A model generated the notes under the pieces. It was given only the letters and a program-made list of their open reading frames with translations. It ran no database searches and was not told where the DNA came from. DNA of 64,000 nucleotides, from contig NZ_JBPUSJ010000006.1 of NCBI RefSeq assembly GCF_051851475.1, positions 1 to 64,000 on the forward strand, given 5' to 3'. The position numbers and the translations under genes were made by a program. Positions within the stretch are counted from its first letter, which is position 1. Each line of letters begins with the position of its first letter. The DNA is from Carboxylicivirga taeanensis (GTDB lineage: Bacteria > Bacteroidota > Bacteroidia > Bacteroidales > Marinilabiliaceae). Below, in pieces: positions 38,475 through 46,808 of this stretch.

Positions 38475-41400
38475 ATGACACACAAACTGAAGACAAGGCA
38501 CTTGTTGACTGCCGTGCTGATCGGAGCATTTGCTTTGGGTCACACGCAGGCGCAGGATAAAGCAGCCTTGCCGGATTGGCAAAATCCGAAAGTATTTGAG
38601 ATTAATAAAGAGGCAGCCACTGCCCATTTTATTCCTTTTGAGTCGGAGCGTGATGCCTGGGATGGCGTGGTCGCCAATTCGGCCTATCACCAGAGCCTCA
38701 ATGGCACCTGGAAGTTTAACCTGGCTAAGACACCGGAGCAGCGTCCGGCCGATTTCTATAAAGAAAGCTATGATGTAAGTGATTGGGACAATATTCAGGT
38801 GCCTGCCAACTGGGAGGTAGCCGGTTTCGACACGGCCATCTATGTTAATACCACGTATCCGTTTTGGGACATTGCAGGCAAACGTCCTGAGCCGCCACTG
38901 ATTCCCGAAGGTTACAATCCGGTAGGTTCCTACAAGCGTAGCTTTGAACTGCCCGCATCGTGGAGTGAGCGGGAGATATTTGTGACTTTTGGTGCCGTTA
39001 AGTCCGCTTTTTACCTGTGGGTGAATGGAGAAAAAGTGGGCTACAGCCAGGGTTCGAAACTGCCGGCTGAGTTCAACCTAAGTAATTACGTGCGCCCGGG
39101 TAAAAATACCATAGCCCTTGAAGTGTATCGCTGGTCCGACGGTAGTTACCTGGAGTGTCAGGATTTCTGGCGCCTGAGTGGCATCGAGCGCGATGTAAAC
39201 TTGTGGGCACGCCCCAAAACACGTATTCGCGACTTTAAGATCATATCCGGTTTAGATGAGCACTACCGGAACGGCGTGTTTGACCTGAGCGTGGAGGTGT
39301 TTAACCACGCGGCTAAGGCCCAATCTCACACGGTGGAGGTGGCTTTGCGCAGCTGGGACGGCAAAGAAGAGTTGCTCCGCCTGAAGCAAAGTATTAAACC
39401 TGCCAAAGGTAGCAACAATGTGGTGTTTGAAACAAAAAATATCGATAATCCGCTGAAGTGGAGTGCTGAGCAGCCCAATTTATACCGTGCACTGATCACT
39501 TTGAAAGATAAAAAGGGCAAGGTGGTTCAGAGCCTGACACAGGATGTGGGTTTCAGAACGGCTGAGGTGAAGAATGGTCAGTTCCTGATAAACGGCCAGC
39601 CGGTGTTGGTGAAAGGGGTGAACCGTCATGAACACGATTCCGATAAAGGGCATGTGATTGATGAAGCCAGTATGCTGCTGGACATCCGCCTGATGAAAGA
39701 GAACAATATCAACACCGTGCGCACCTGTCACTATCCCACCGATGAGCGTTTTTATGAGCTTTGCAACCGCTATGGCCTGTATGTTATTGACGAGGCCAAT
39801 ATCGAATCGCACGGAATGGGTTATGGCGATCGCAGCCTGGCCAAAGATCCGGATTGGGAAGCCGCACACATGGCACGTACGGTTCGTATGTACGAACGCG
39901 ATAAGAATCAGCCCAGTATCGTTACCTGGTCATTGGGTAATGAAGCGGGTAATGGTGTTAACTTCAAGGCTACTTATAAATGGATGAAAGAGCAGGACAG
40001 CACTCGCCCTGTGCAGTATGAGCGCTCAGGACTTGAAGAAAATACAGATATTTATTGTCCCATGTATGCCAGCATTGCTCACATGGTGGATTATGCCAAG
40101 GGTAACCCCGATCGTCCGCTTATTCAGTGTGAATATGCCCATGCCATGGGAAATAGCTGTGGTAGCCTGGCCGACTACTGGGTGGCCATTGAACAGTATC
40201 CGGCGCTTCAGGGTGGTTGTATCTGGGACTGGGTGGACCAGGGACTACGTGAAGTGGATGCCAACGGACTTATGTATTACGCCTTTGGTGGCGATTACGG
40301 CACCAACATGCCCAGCGACGATAGCTTTTGCCTGAACGGTTTGGTGAACCCTGATCGGAAGCCCAACCCGCAGTTGCACGAGACCAAGAAAGTCTATCAA
40401 AATGTGACGGTGACAGCCGATGATCTGAAAAACTATGTGTTCACCATTCATAACAAGTATTTCTTTACCAACCTGAATGAGTTGGATATGATCTGGCGCA
40501 TCGCCAATGCCGAGGGTGTGGTGGCACATCAGACCATGAATGTGGATGTGGCGCCTCAGTCAACGAAGGCGATCACACTCAATGTGGGGCAGCTGCCGGC
40601 CTTAAAAGCAGGTCAGAACTACACATTAACTTTCTCGTTTGTGCGCAAGGCACGTAAAGGGCTGGTCAAAGCTGGTCATGAACTGGCGTGGGAGCAGTTT
40701 GTATGGTCTGGAGAGACAGCAAAGGTCGCGACGCAAAAGACCGCGACCGGTAGCTTATCACTAACACAGGACAAAACCTCGATTACTTTGTCGGGAGCTT
40801 CTTTCAGCCTTACGCTGGATAAAGCCAATGGGGTCATCAGTTCTTATTTATTTGGAGGCCGCTCCATGGTTGAGCAAGGACCCACTTTGAACTTTTACCG
40901 TCCGGCAACCGAGAATGATGTGCGCGACCAGCATGGGCAGCGCGAGTGGTTGAAGGCTGGATTGAATAAGATGACGCAGCGGTTGGATGGCGACATTGAA
41001 ATCACCACGGTGAATCAGGGGCATAAGCGCCTGGTGCTGCCTTTGGCCATTGAAAGTAAAGAGACCAACACCACTATTCAGGCCATTCAGCAGTATGATG
41101 TATATGCCGATGGAGCTGTTGTGATGAGCGCTTTTGTGCAGCTGCCGGCCAAAGTAAAAGCATTGGCCAAGGTGGGGTATCAAACCTTGCTGAACAAAGC
41201 TGTTGATCAGACCGCCTGGTATGGCTTGGGGCCTGTGGCCACCTATGCCGACCGCGATGCCGCCGGTCAGTTAGGCTATTACGAGGCCAGTGCCAAAGAG
41301 CTGTACGATGCCAACCTGGTAGTGCCGCAGGATAATGCCAACCGCAGCGGTGTGAAGTGGGGAGCTATCACCAATGTGGAAGGGCTTGGCTTTTTCTTTA

Positions 41401-42317
41401 CAGCCGACGAAGATTTTAACTTCAGTGCTTACCCTTACGCCGATGCAGCCATTGATAAGGCACGCCATACCAATGAGCTGGATGAGGCTGATTTTATTAC
41501 GCTTAACCTCGATCATCAGGCGGCAGGACTGGGAACAGCTACTTGTGGTCCCGGTGTATTGCCCGATTATGTGGTGACCGATAATACTTATCGTTTCAAG
41601 ATGGTGTTAAAGCCGGTGGATCTGAAGCAGCACAGCATTTTTGATGAGGCAGCCGCTACAGCAGAACAGACTTTACCCCTCTTAACAGTGGCACCTGCCG
41701 TCAAAGCTATCCGCTCCGACAAGGGGATGGTGACATTGCGTACGCAGGGCGAAGCAGTCATTTACTACCAACTGAACGGGGGCAAGAAGCAGACTTACTC
41801 AACACCCATCGACGTGCGCTACGGTGGCAGCATTTCGGCCTGGTCGGTGCGCAAGGGCATGCGCAACAGCTTTCCGGTGCATTACGACTATGACATCCTT
41901 AAAAACCAATGGTCGGTAGTGGAGCGCAGCAGTGCCCATCCGCTTTTTGAGGCAGACAACATGATTGACGATAACCCCAACACCTTTTGGCACAGCGACT
42001 GGACGAAGCCGGAGGAGAAGATGCCGCATTATGTGGTGATTGATATGGCTAAGGAATTGAACTGTAGTGGCATTAAGTACGTGCCACGTCAGGAAAATCC
42101 AAATGGCCGCATCGGTAGCTATCAGTTGGAGTTAAGCCTGGATGGTAATAACTGGACCACAGTGATTGAAAAAGGTACTTTTGAAAACAGTGCCAAAATA
42201 CAAACGGTTAAGTTCAAAAAGCCGGTTAAGGCTAAATTCTTCCGATTGACCATTCGGGAAGAAGTGGATAAAAATTTCTACGCCAGCGTCGGTGAGTGGT
42301 CAGTACTCGTTGACTAA
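38475..42317 (+). CDS. GH2 beta-galactosidase (LacZ type) with C-terminal CBM32-like domain
   Basis: 1280 residues with signal peptide (1-26, ALGHTQAQ), so exported, unlike E. coli LacZ. Order: sugar-binding jelly roll (about 50-240), Ig-like domain (250-360), TIM barrel (365-640) and the DUF4981/beta-galactosidase small-chain region (about 670-1080). Then come a short chitobiase-C-terminal-like Ig segment (about 1085-1140) and an F5/8 type C domain at 1150-1280 (NPNTFWHSDW, GSYQLELSLDGNNW). Catalytic residues: acid/base Glu490 in SLGNEAG, nucleophile Glu553 in IQCEYAHAMGN. It releases terminal beta-galactose from glycans. It is a single gene with its own terminator; no SusCD is beside it. 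It looks visibly richer in G/C than its surroundings, which hints at separate acquisition. Confidence 0.93.
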   Translation: MTHKLKTRHLLTAVLIGAFALGHTQAQDKAALPDWQNPKVFEINKEAATAHFIPFESERDAWDGVVANSAYHQSLNGTWKFNLAKTPEQRPADFYKESYDVSDWDNIQVPANWEVAGFDTAIYVNTTYPFWDIAGKRPEPPLIPEGYNPVGSYKRSFELPASWSEREIFVTFGAVKSAFYLWVNGEKVGYSQGSKLPAEFNLSNYVRPGKNTIALEVYRWSDGSYLECQDFWRLSGIERDVNLWARPKTRIRDFKIISGLDEHYRNGVFDLSVEVFNHAAKAQSHTVEVALRSWDGKEELLRLKQSIKPAKGSNNVVFETKNIDNPLKWSAEQPNLYRALITLKDKKGKVVQSLTQDVGFRTAEVKNGQFLINGQPVLVKGVNRHEHDSDKGHVIDEASMLLDIRLMKENNINTVRTCHYPTDERFYELCNRYGLYVIDEANIESHGMGYGDRSLAKDPDWEAAHMARTVRMYERDKNQPSIVTWSLGNEAGNGVNFKATYKWMKEQDSTRPVQYERSGLEENTDIYCPMYASIAHMVDYAKGNPDRPLIQCEYAHAMGNSCGSLADYWVAIEQYPALQGGCIWDWVDQGLREVDANGLMYYAFGGDYGTNMPSDDSFCLNGLVNPDRKPNPQLHETKKVYQNVTVTADDLKNYVFTIHNKYFFTNLNELDMIWRIANAEGVVAHQTMNVDVAPQSTKAITLNVGQLPALKAGQNYTLTFSFVRKARKGLVKAGHELAWEQFVWSGETAKVATQKTATGSLSLTQDKTSITLSGASFSLTLDKANGVISSYLFGGRSMVEQGPTLNFYRPATENDVRDQHGQREWLKAGLNKMTQRLDGDIEITTVNQGHKRLVLPLAIESKETNTTIQAIQQYDVYADGAVVMSAFVQLPAKVKALAKVGYQTLLNKAVDQTAWYGLGPVATYADRDAAGQLGYYEASAKELYDANLVVPQDNANRSGVKWGAITNVEGLGFFFTADEDFNFSAYPYADAAIDKARHTNELDEADFITLNLDHQAAGLGTATCGPGVLPDYVVTDNTYRFKMVLKPVDLKQHSIFDEAAATAEQTLPLLTVAPAVKAIRSDKGMVTLRTQGEAVIYYQLNGGKKQTYSTPIDVRYGGSISAWSVRKGMRNSFPVHYDYDILKNQWSVVERSSAHPLFEADNMIDDNPNTFWHSDWTKPEEKMPHYVVIDMAKELNCSGIKYVPRQENPNGRIGSYQLELSLDGNNWTTVIEKGTFENSAKIQTVKFKKPVKAKFFRLTIREEVDKNFYASVGEWSVLVD

Positions 42318-42337
42318 GGCCAGCGCTGAATAAATAC

Positions 42338-42377
42338 TAAAAAATCCCGCATCTGATTCAGGTGCGGGATTTTTTTG
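42338..42377. terminator. Bidirectional terminator between GH2 and glnS (copy 2 of the repeated hairpin)
   Basis: The same 23-base core as at 38146-38168 (42346-42368), exactly 4200 bases away. An A-tract precedes and a T-tract follows, so it can stop both the GH2 gene and the convergent glnS. Confidence 0.92.
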
Positions 42378-42393
42378 TGTCTTATATCAGGTC

Positions 42394-44103
42394 TTACTTC
42401 TTCTTCGCCCACGAGTCTTTTAATGTCACTGTGCGGTTAAAGATAACGTTCTCTTCCGTCGAATCCTTATCGATACAGAAGTAGCCAAGGCGCTGGAATT
42501 GATAGCGCTCAATGCCATCATCAAACTTAGAACCGGCATCTTTAAAGTTTGGTTCGATATAGGCAGTGTTAATTACCGATAGAGAGTTAGGATTTAGAAA
42601 CTCAAGAAAATCCTTGTCTTTGTGCCCATCTGGTTCTTCATCCATAAACAGACGGTCGTATTGTTTTACCTGCACCGTTTTGGCATGTGCAATGCTTACC
42701 CAATGCAGCGTACCTTTTACCTTGCGGTTACTTCCTTCCATACCACTCTTGGTGTCTGGGTCGTAGGTACAGTATATTTCTGAAATCTCACCGTTCTCAT
42801 CCTTTTTAATGCCTTCGCAATTAACGATGTAAGCGTTCTTTAAACGTACTTCGCGGCCCACATCCATGCGGAAGAATTTCTTTGGGGCATTCTCCATAAA
42901 ATCATCACGCTCAATGTAGATTTCCCGGCTAAAAGGCAGTTGACGAGCACCCATGCTTTCGTCTTCAGGGTTGTTGATGGCTTCCATCCATTCAACTTCT
43001 CCTATAGGGTAGTTGGTAATAATCACTTTTACAGGATTTAATACCGAATAAACGCGCGGTGCACGCTTGTTTAAATCTTCACGAATGCAGTGTTCAAGCA
43101 AGGCCACGTCGATTACATTTTCTCTTTTCGCCACACCAATCTGTTCTGCAAAACGGCGAATGGACTCGGGAGTGTAACCTCTTCTGCGATAGCCTGATAT
43201 GGTTGGCATGCGTGGATCGTCCCAGCCGGCAACGTACTGCTCATTAACCAGTTGGAGCAGCTTACGCTTACTCATAACGGTATAGTTGAGGTTCAGACGG
43301 GCAAATTCAATCTGACGTGGACGAGGCTGTTTTTTCAATTCTGGTTGAAATTCCAGTATTTGCTCCAAAAACCAGTTGTATAGTGGGCGGTGCACTTCAA
43401 ACTCAAGCGTACAGATAGAATGGGTAATGCCCTCAACAAAGTCGCCTTGTCCGTGAGCGAAGTCGTACATGGGGTAAATGCACCAGTCATCACCTGTGCG
43501 GTGGTGGTGGGCATGAATAATCCGATACATCAACGGATCGCGCATGTGCATGTTGGGTGAGGCCATGTCGATTTTGGCACGCAGCACACGCTCGCCATTT
43601 TTGAACTCACCATTACGCATGCGCTCAAACAGGTCGAGATTTTCCTCCACACTGCGATTACGGAACGGACTTTCCTGACCAGGTGTGGTAGGCGTCCCTT
43701 TTTGGCTGGCAATTTCCTCGGCGCTCTGATCATCCACATACGCTTTACCATGTTTGATAAAAAGGACAGCCCATTGGTATAACTGCTCAAAATAGTCGGA
43801 TGTAAACTTTGGCTCATCTTTCCATTGGAAGCCCAGCCAGTTCACATCTTCTTTGATGGATTCTACATATTCAGTATCTTCTTTGGTGGGGTTAGTATCA
43901 TCAAAACGCAGGTTGGTTCCACCTTTGTAGTGTTTACCCAGGCCAAAGTTCAGGCAGATAGATTTGGCATGCCCGATGTGCAGGTAGCCATTAGGTTCCG
44001 GTGGAAAGCGTGTTAGAACAGCTCCTCCGTTTTTATTTTCACTTAAGTCTTTGTCAATCTCCTGATGAATGAAATTCGTTTTTGGCGTTTCGTTCAATTC
44101 CAT
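42394..44103 (-). CDS. glnS: Glutamine--tRNA ligase
   Basis: 569 residues from the ATG at 44103; the frame stays open for 46 more codons, but those are A/T-rich upstream sequence with a promoter-like box. HIGH motif in 'RFPPEPNGYLHIGHAKSI' and KMSKS-type 'YTVMSKRKLLQLV'. The GlnRS C-terminal beta-barrel domain is present. It charges tRNA-Gln directly, so together with gltX this organism does not depend on the transamidation route for Gln-tRNA. Confidence 0.96.
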   Translation of the reverse strand: MELNETPKTNFIHQEIDKDLSENKNGGAVLTRFPPEPNGYLHIGHAKSICLNFGLGKHYKGGTNLRFDDTNPTKEDTEYVESIKEDVNWLGFQWKDEPKFTSDYFEQLYQWAVLFIKHGKAYVDDQSAEEIASQKGTPTTPGQESPFRNRSVEENLDLFERMRNGEFKNGERVLRAKIDMASPNMHMRDPLMYRIIHAHHHRTGDDWCIYPMYDFAHGQGDFVEGITHSICTLEFEVHRPLYNWFLEQILEFQPELKKQPRPRQIEFARLNLNYTVMSKRKLLQLVNEQYVAGWDDPRMPTISGYRRRGYTPESIRRFAEQIGVAKRENVIDVALLEHCIREDLNKRAPRVYSVLNPVKVIITNYPIGEVEWMEAINNPEDESMGARQLPFSREIYIERDDFMENAPKKFFRMDVGREVRLKNAYIVNCEGIKKDENGEISEIYCTYDPDTKSGMEGSNRKVKGTLHWVSIAHAKTVQVKQYDRLFMDEEPDGHKDKDFLEFLNPNSLSVINTAYIEPNFKDAGSKFDDGIERYQFQRLGYFCIDKDSTEENVIFNRTVTLKDSWAKKK

Positions 44104-44162
44104 CTGCTCGTGTATTTTGTCGTAATTATAGTTTTCTTTTTGAGATGTGTGAACATCAACTA

Positions 44163-44170
44163 CAAAAGTA
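44163..44170 (-). promoter_or_regulatory. Candidate -7 box of glnS
   Basis: On the minus strand this reads TACTTTTG, matching TAnnTTTG, about 60 bases before the glnS start codon. No clear -33 element. It falls inside the longer open frame, which supports the shorter protein start. Confidence 0.5.
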
Positions 44171-44240
44171 ATTGTTTTTCGACTTAAAAATCTGATGATT
44201 CGGTGATAAAAGGTTATTTTCGCCAAAAAAACACGAAACA

Positions 44241-44609
44241 ATGGAAGAGACGCAATTGATAGGTGTGATTGAATTGGAGGAAATGGAGTTTTATGCTTAT
44301 CACGGCTGTTTTAAAGAAGAACAGGTGGTGGGTAACCGTTTTTTGGTAAAAGTGACGCTGGAGACAGATTGCACCGTAGCTGCGCAATCAGACAATATCA
44401 AAGATGCTTTAAATTATGTAACGGTGTATGAGATTGTGAGGGAGCAGATTATGCAGAATTCACATCTGCTTGAGCACCTGAATAAACGCATTATTGATGG
44501 CATTTATGAGCGTTTCCCACAACTGTATAAAGCCACTGTGAAGGTGTCGAAGATGAATCCGCCTATGGGAGGGCAAATGAAATGTGTGAGTGTAACATTT
44601 AGTCGATAA
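44241..44609 (+). CDS. folB: Dihydroneopterin aldolase
   Basis: 122 residues, the usual length. 'YHGCFKEEQVVGNRFLVKV' near the N-terminus and 'VKVSKMNPPMGG' near the C-terminus are the two conserved FolB motifs, with the pterin-anchoring Glu and catalytic Lys. It converts 7,8-dihydroneopterin to 6-hydroxymethyl-dihydropterin in folate synthesis. It is transcribed divergently from glnS and ends one base before the next gene. Confidence 0.93.
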   Translation: MEETQLIGVIELEEMEFYAYHGCFKEEQVVGNRFLVKVTLETDCTVAAQSDNIKDALNYVTVYEIVREQIMQNSHLLEHLNKRIIDGIYERFPQLYKATVKVSKMNPPMGGQMKCVSVTFSR

Positions 44610-44610
44610 A

Positions 44611-44805
44611 ATGAAAGAGTCTGGAGTAATAACCAAACGCTGTCCGAAGTGTGATGCCGAGTTTTTTTGTCACGCCAATGCCAAATCCCCCTGTTGGTGT
44701 AACGAATATTCTATAAAAGATGAAAATCTTAAAGTGCTGGGTGAGAAATATAACGGTTGCCTGTGTCCGGAATGTTTAAAATTATATGGGCAAAAGAGGA
44801 AATAA
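44611..44805 (+). CDS. Cysteine-rich CWC family protein
   Basis: 64 residues. Seven cysteines in the pattern CPKC, C, CWC, C-x-C-x-x-C; the central PCWC is the mark of the CWC family (PF14375 type). It is probably a small zinc-binding protein; function unknown. It begins right after folB and is co-transcribed. Confidence 0.8.
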   Translation: MKESGVITKRCPKCDAEFFCHANAKSPCWCNEYSIKDENLKVLGEKYNGCLCPECLKLYGQKRK

Positions 44806-44832
44806 AATTTGCTCGAAAGGGAATTTATTACT

Positions 44833-44839
44833 TATTTTG
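44833..44839 (+). promoter_or_regulatory. Candidate promoter of tRNA-Cys
   Basis: TATTTTG resembles the -7 box (one base shorter than TAnnTTTG) and lies 16 bases before the tRNA. Confidence 0.35.
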
Positions 44840-44855
44840 CATCCCGAAACACGAC

Positions 44856-44926
44856 GGTTCCTTGGCCGAGTGGCTAGGCAACGGTCTGCAAAACCGTGTA
44901 CGGCGGTTCGAATCCGCCAGGAACCT
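44856..44926 (+). tRNA. tRNA-Cys (GCA anticodon)
   Basis: Acceptor GGTTCCT (44856-44862) pairs with AGGAACC (44919-44925); the discriminator is T44926, as required for Cys. The anticodon stem is 44881-44885/44893-44897 with anticodon GCA at 44888-44890. CCA is not encoded. Confidence 0.95.
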
Positions 44927-44930
44927 CACA

Positions 44931-44970
44931 AAAGCCGAATTTCAGAAATGAGATTCGGCTTTTTCTTTTT
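44931..44970 (+). terminator. Terminator after tRNA-Cys
   Basis: AAAGCCGAAT pairs with ATTCGGCTTT around a 12-base loop, followed by T-rich sequence. A copy matching at 29 of 31 core positions occurs at 48752-48782. The gap 44971-45231 shows nothing else I can name. Confidence 0.88.
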
Positions 44971-45231
44971 AGCTTTCCAAGCACTGTATCCGAATCTGCG
45001 CATAAATTCTGTCAAGTCGATAACGACACAGCTTCATCAATTGTAAGAACTAATTTCACTGCCTCCATTATTAAGGTATGTCTATCTGAGTATTGAAGTT
45101 TTCTCCAGAACTAGCGGTTCAATTAAAACCTGATTTAAATCATAATTCATTTATCAAAAAAACGATGATTTAATGTAACAAAAAAAAATGCCAGGTGTAT
45201 TATAGCGCGAACGGAATTATAAACTATAAAG

Positions 45232-45633
45232 ATGAAAAAAGTAATTACAACTAACGTTAACTACGATTTAGGGATTGATTTAGAGAAAAATCGTTTACAT
45301 ATTGTTTGTAAAGGGTTTTGGTCAAAAGGGGAAATTGTTGATCAGTTCATCGCTCACCAAAAAGAAGCCCTCAGCTATTTGAAATCAGGATTTACTGTTG
45401 TTGCAGATATGCGCGAGTTCAAAACTTTGCCTTTGGATTTGGTCGATAAACAGCAGCAATCGCATGCCGATTTGGTTAAAGCTGGTATGTTTAAAGTGGC
45501 TGAGATACTTCCGCAGAGTGCTATTGCAAAAAGCCAGTTAAATAAGGTTACCGATAGCTCAAAAATGCCAAATATGAAATTTTCTGATTATGCAGAAGGT
45601 GAGAAGTGGCTCGATTCAGTGACAAAGAACTAA
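45232..45633 (+). CDS. Small STAS/SpoIIAA-like protein, function unknown
   Basis: 133 residues, no signal peptide or membrane span. The alternation of strands and helices, with 'NRLHIVCKGFW', a helix, then 'GFTVVADMREFKTLP', resembles STAS/SpoIIAA-like domains, but I cannot fix the family. It has its own terminator and lies 79 bases before the ketoacyl-synthase-like gene. The frame, the A-rich start region and codon use look genuinely coding. Confidence 0.6.
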   Translation: MKKVITTNVNYDLGIDLEKNRLHIVCKGFWSKGEIVDQFIAHQKEALSYLKSGFTVVADMREFKTLPLDLVDKQQQSHADLVKAGMFKVAEILPQSAIAKSQLNKVTDSSKMPNMKFSDYAEGEKWLDSVTKN

Positions 45634-45646
45634 GAATCTTTTTGAC

Positions 45647-45678
45647 AAACCTGCCCATTGGGCGGGTTTTCAATTTTT
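45647..45678 (+). terminator. Terminator after the STAS-like gene
   Basis: A 10-bp stem with CCTGCCC pairing GGGCGGG (one T:G) and a 3-base loop, followed by a T-rich run. Confidence 0.82.
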
Positions 45679-45712
45679 TGTGTAGTCACAATCATAATTA
45701 AATTACAGCCTT

Positions 45713-46762
45713 ATGGGTATAGATAGAAGTGTACACCTTTCGGATTCAAAAGTCATTGTGCCTAAGGTGCCGGTAGGAATTTATGGTGTAGGGACTTATT
45801 TGCCTCCCAGGATATTATCTAATGATGATTTTAAATATGTCACTCTTTCGGAACAGGAGAAGGGGTTTATAGAAAATGTTACAGGTGTTAAAAGCAGGCA
45901 TTACTCTGGTGATGAAGGTATAAACGAGATGGCGATAAAGGCTGCTAGCAATGCCTTGGAAAGTGCCGGCATTGAGGCTGCAGCTGTAGATTTGGTGCTT
46001 GTGACTGGTGTATCGAAGGATATGAATCGGTTGACGCCTCCCAATTGCGCATTGATTCAAACTGGTATCGGCGCCTGTAATGCAGCGGCGATGAATATTG
46101 ATCAGGGGTTTGCCGGTATGATTTACACACTTTCAACGGCGGCGTCATACATTGCAAGTGGATTTTACGATACAGTGTTGGTAGTAGCTTCAGAGACAAT
46201 CCTCAAAAACACCTTAAGTGATAGTATGAAGGCTTTGCTAGTGGGGGAAGGAGCTGGTGCTTTCGTGCTTAGAAGGGCGGAAAAGGGATTCGGTATTCAG
46301 GCAGTTCATCTGAGTTCGTGGGAAGTGGATGATGAGGCAGGATATGTTAAGATTATGGGCGGAAGAGGTAGCCTCTTCGATGAGAGCTATAGCATTAAGC
46401 CGTTCTTTACTGTGGGTGAGGGAAGCTTTGAGAAGCACAAGGTACGAACCGAACAATATATACCTAATTCGGTAAAAAAAGTTTTGAACGCTTTGGGTAA
46501 GACTAATGCTGATTTTGAGTTGTATGTATTTGGACAAAAGTTTAGAGGCTTAAGCGAAGCCTGGGCCAGAAATATTGGAGTAGACTATACCAAGGTGCAC
46601 GATACTTTGGCAACAACGGCTTGTGTTGAAACGGCTAGTTTGCCAATAATCATTTCGGATGCTATCCGCTTGGGTAAACTTAAGCGGGGCGACAATTTGA
46701 TGTTATCTGATTTTGGCTCCAATTGGGCAGTGGCCAGCATGGCTATTCGTTGGTGTTATTAA
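45713..46762 (+). CDS. Ketoacyl-ACP synthase III-like protein lacking the catalytic triad
   Basis: 349 residues with the thiolase fold of FabH: 'VGIYGVGTYLPPRILSN' start, 'GVKSRHY', 'VDLVLVTGVSKDMNR', 'LLVGEGAGAFVL' and a C-terminal 'GDNLMLSDFGSNWAVASMAIRW'. At the place of the active-site Cys it has Phe133 (NIDQGFAGM). The His position in the 'PHQ' motif is Gly274 (VFGQ), and the Asn position falls in LATTAC (about Ala300). All three catalytic residues therefore appear lost, yet the frame is intact and the fold motifs are kept. Known parallels are non-catalytic partners of heteromeric KAS-III enzymes such as PqsB. A natural partner is the convergent gene at 46809. Confidence 0.8.
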   Translation: MGIDRSVHLSDSKVIVPKVPVGIYGVGTYLPPRILSNDDFKYVTLSEQEKGFIENVTGVKSRHYSGDEGINEMAIKAASNALESAGIEAAAVDLVLVTGVSKDMNRLTPPNCALIQTGIGACNAAAMNIDQGFAGMIYTLSTAASYIASGFYDTVLVVASETILKNTLSDSMKALLVGEGAGAFVLRRAEKGFGIQAVHLSSWEVDDEAGYVKIMGGRGSLFDESYSIKPFFTVGEGSFEKHKVRTEQYIPNSVKKVLNALGKTNADFELYVFGQKFRGLSEAWARNIGVDYTKVHDTLATTACVETASLPIIISDAIRLGKLKRGDNLMLSDFGSNWAVASMAIRWCY

Positions 46763-46806
46763 AAAAAATGGGATGCTATATTGTTGATAACATCCCACCA
46801 TTTTTT
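46761..46806. terminator. Bidirectional terminator between the two ketoacyl-synthase-like genes
   Basis: TGGGATG pairs with CATCCCA around a 15-base loop, flanked by an A-tract on one side and a T-tract on the other. It serves both convergent genes. Confidence 0.8.
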
Positions 46807-46808
46807 TA

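Noticed and set aside
38146..42368. GH2 gene as an insertion-sequence cargo bounded by direct repeats
   Set aside because: No transposase or terminal inverted repeats, and the repeats are working terminator hairpins, so an IS or transposon is not supported.
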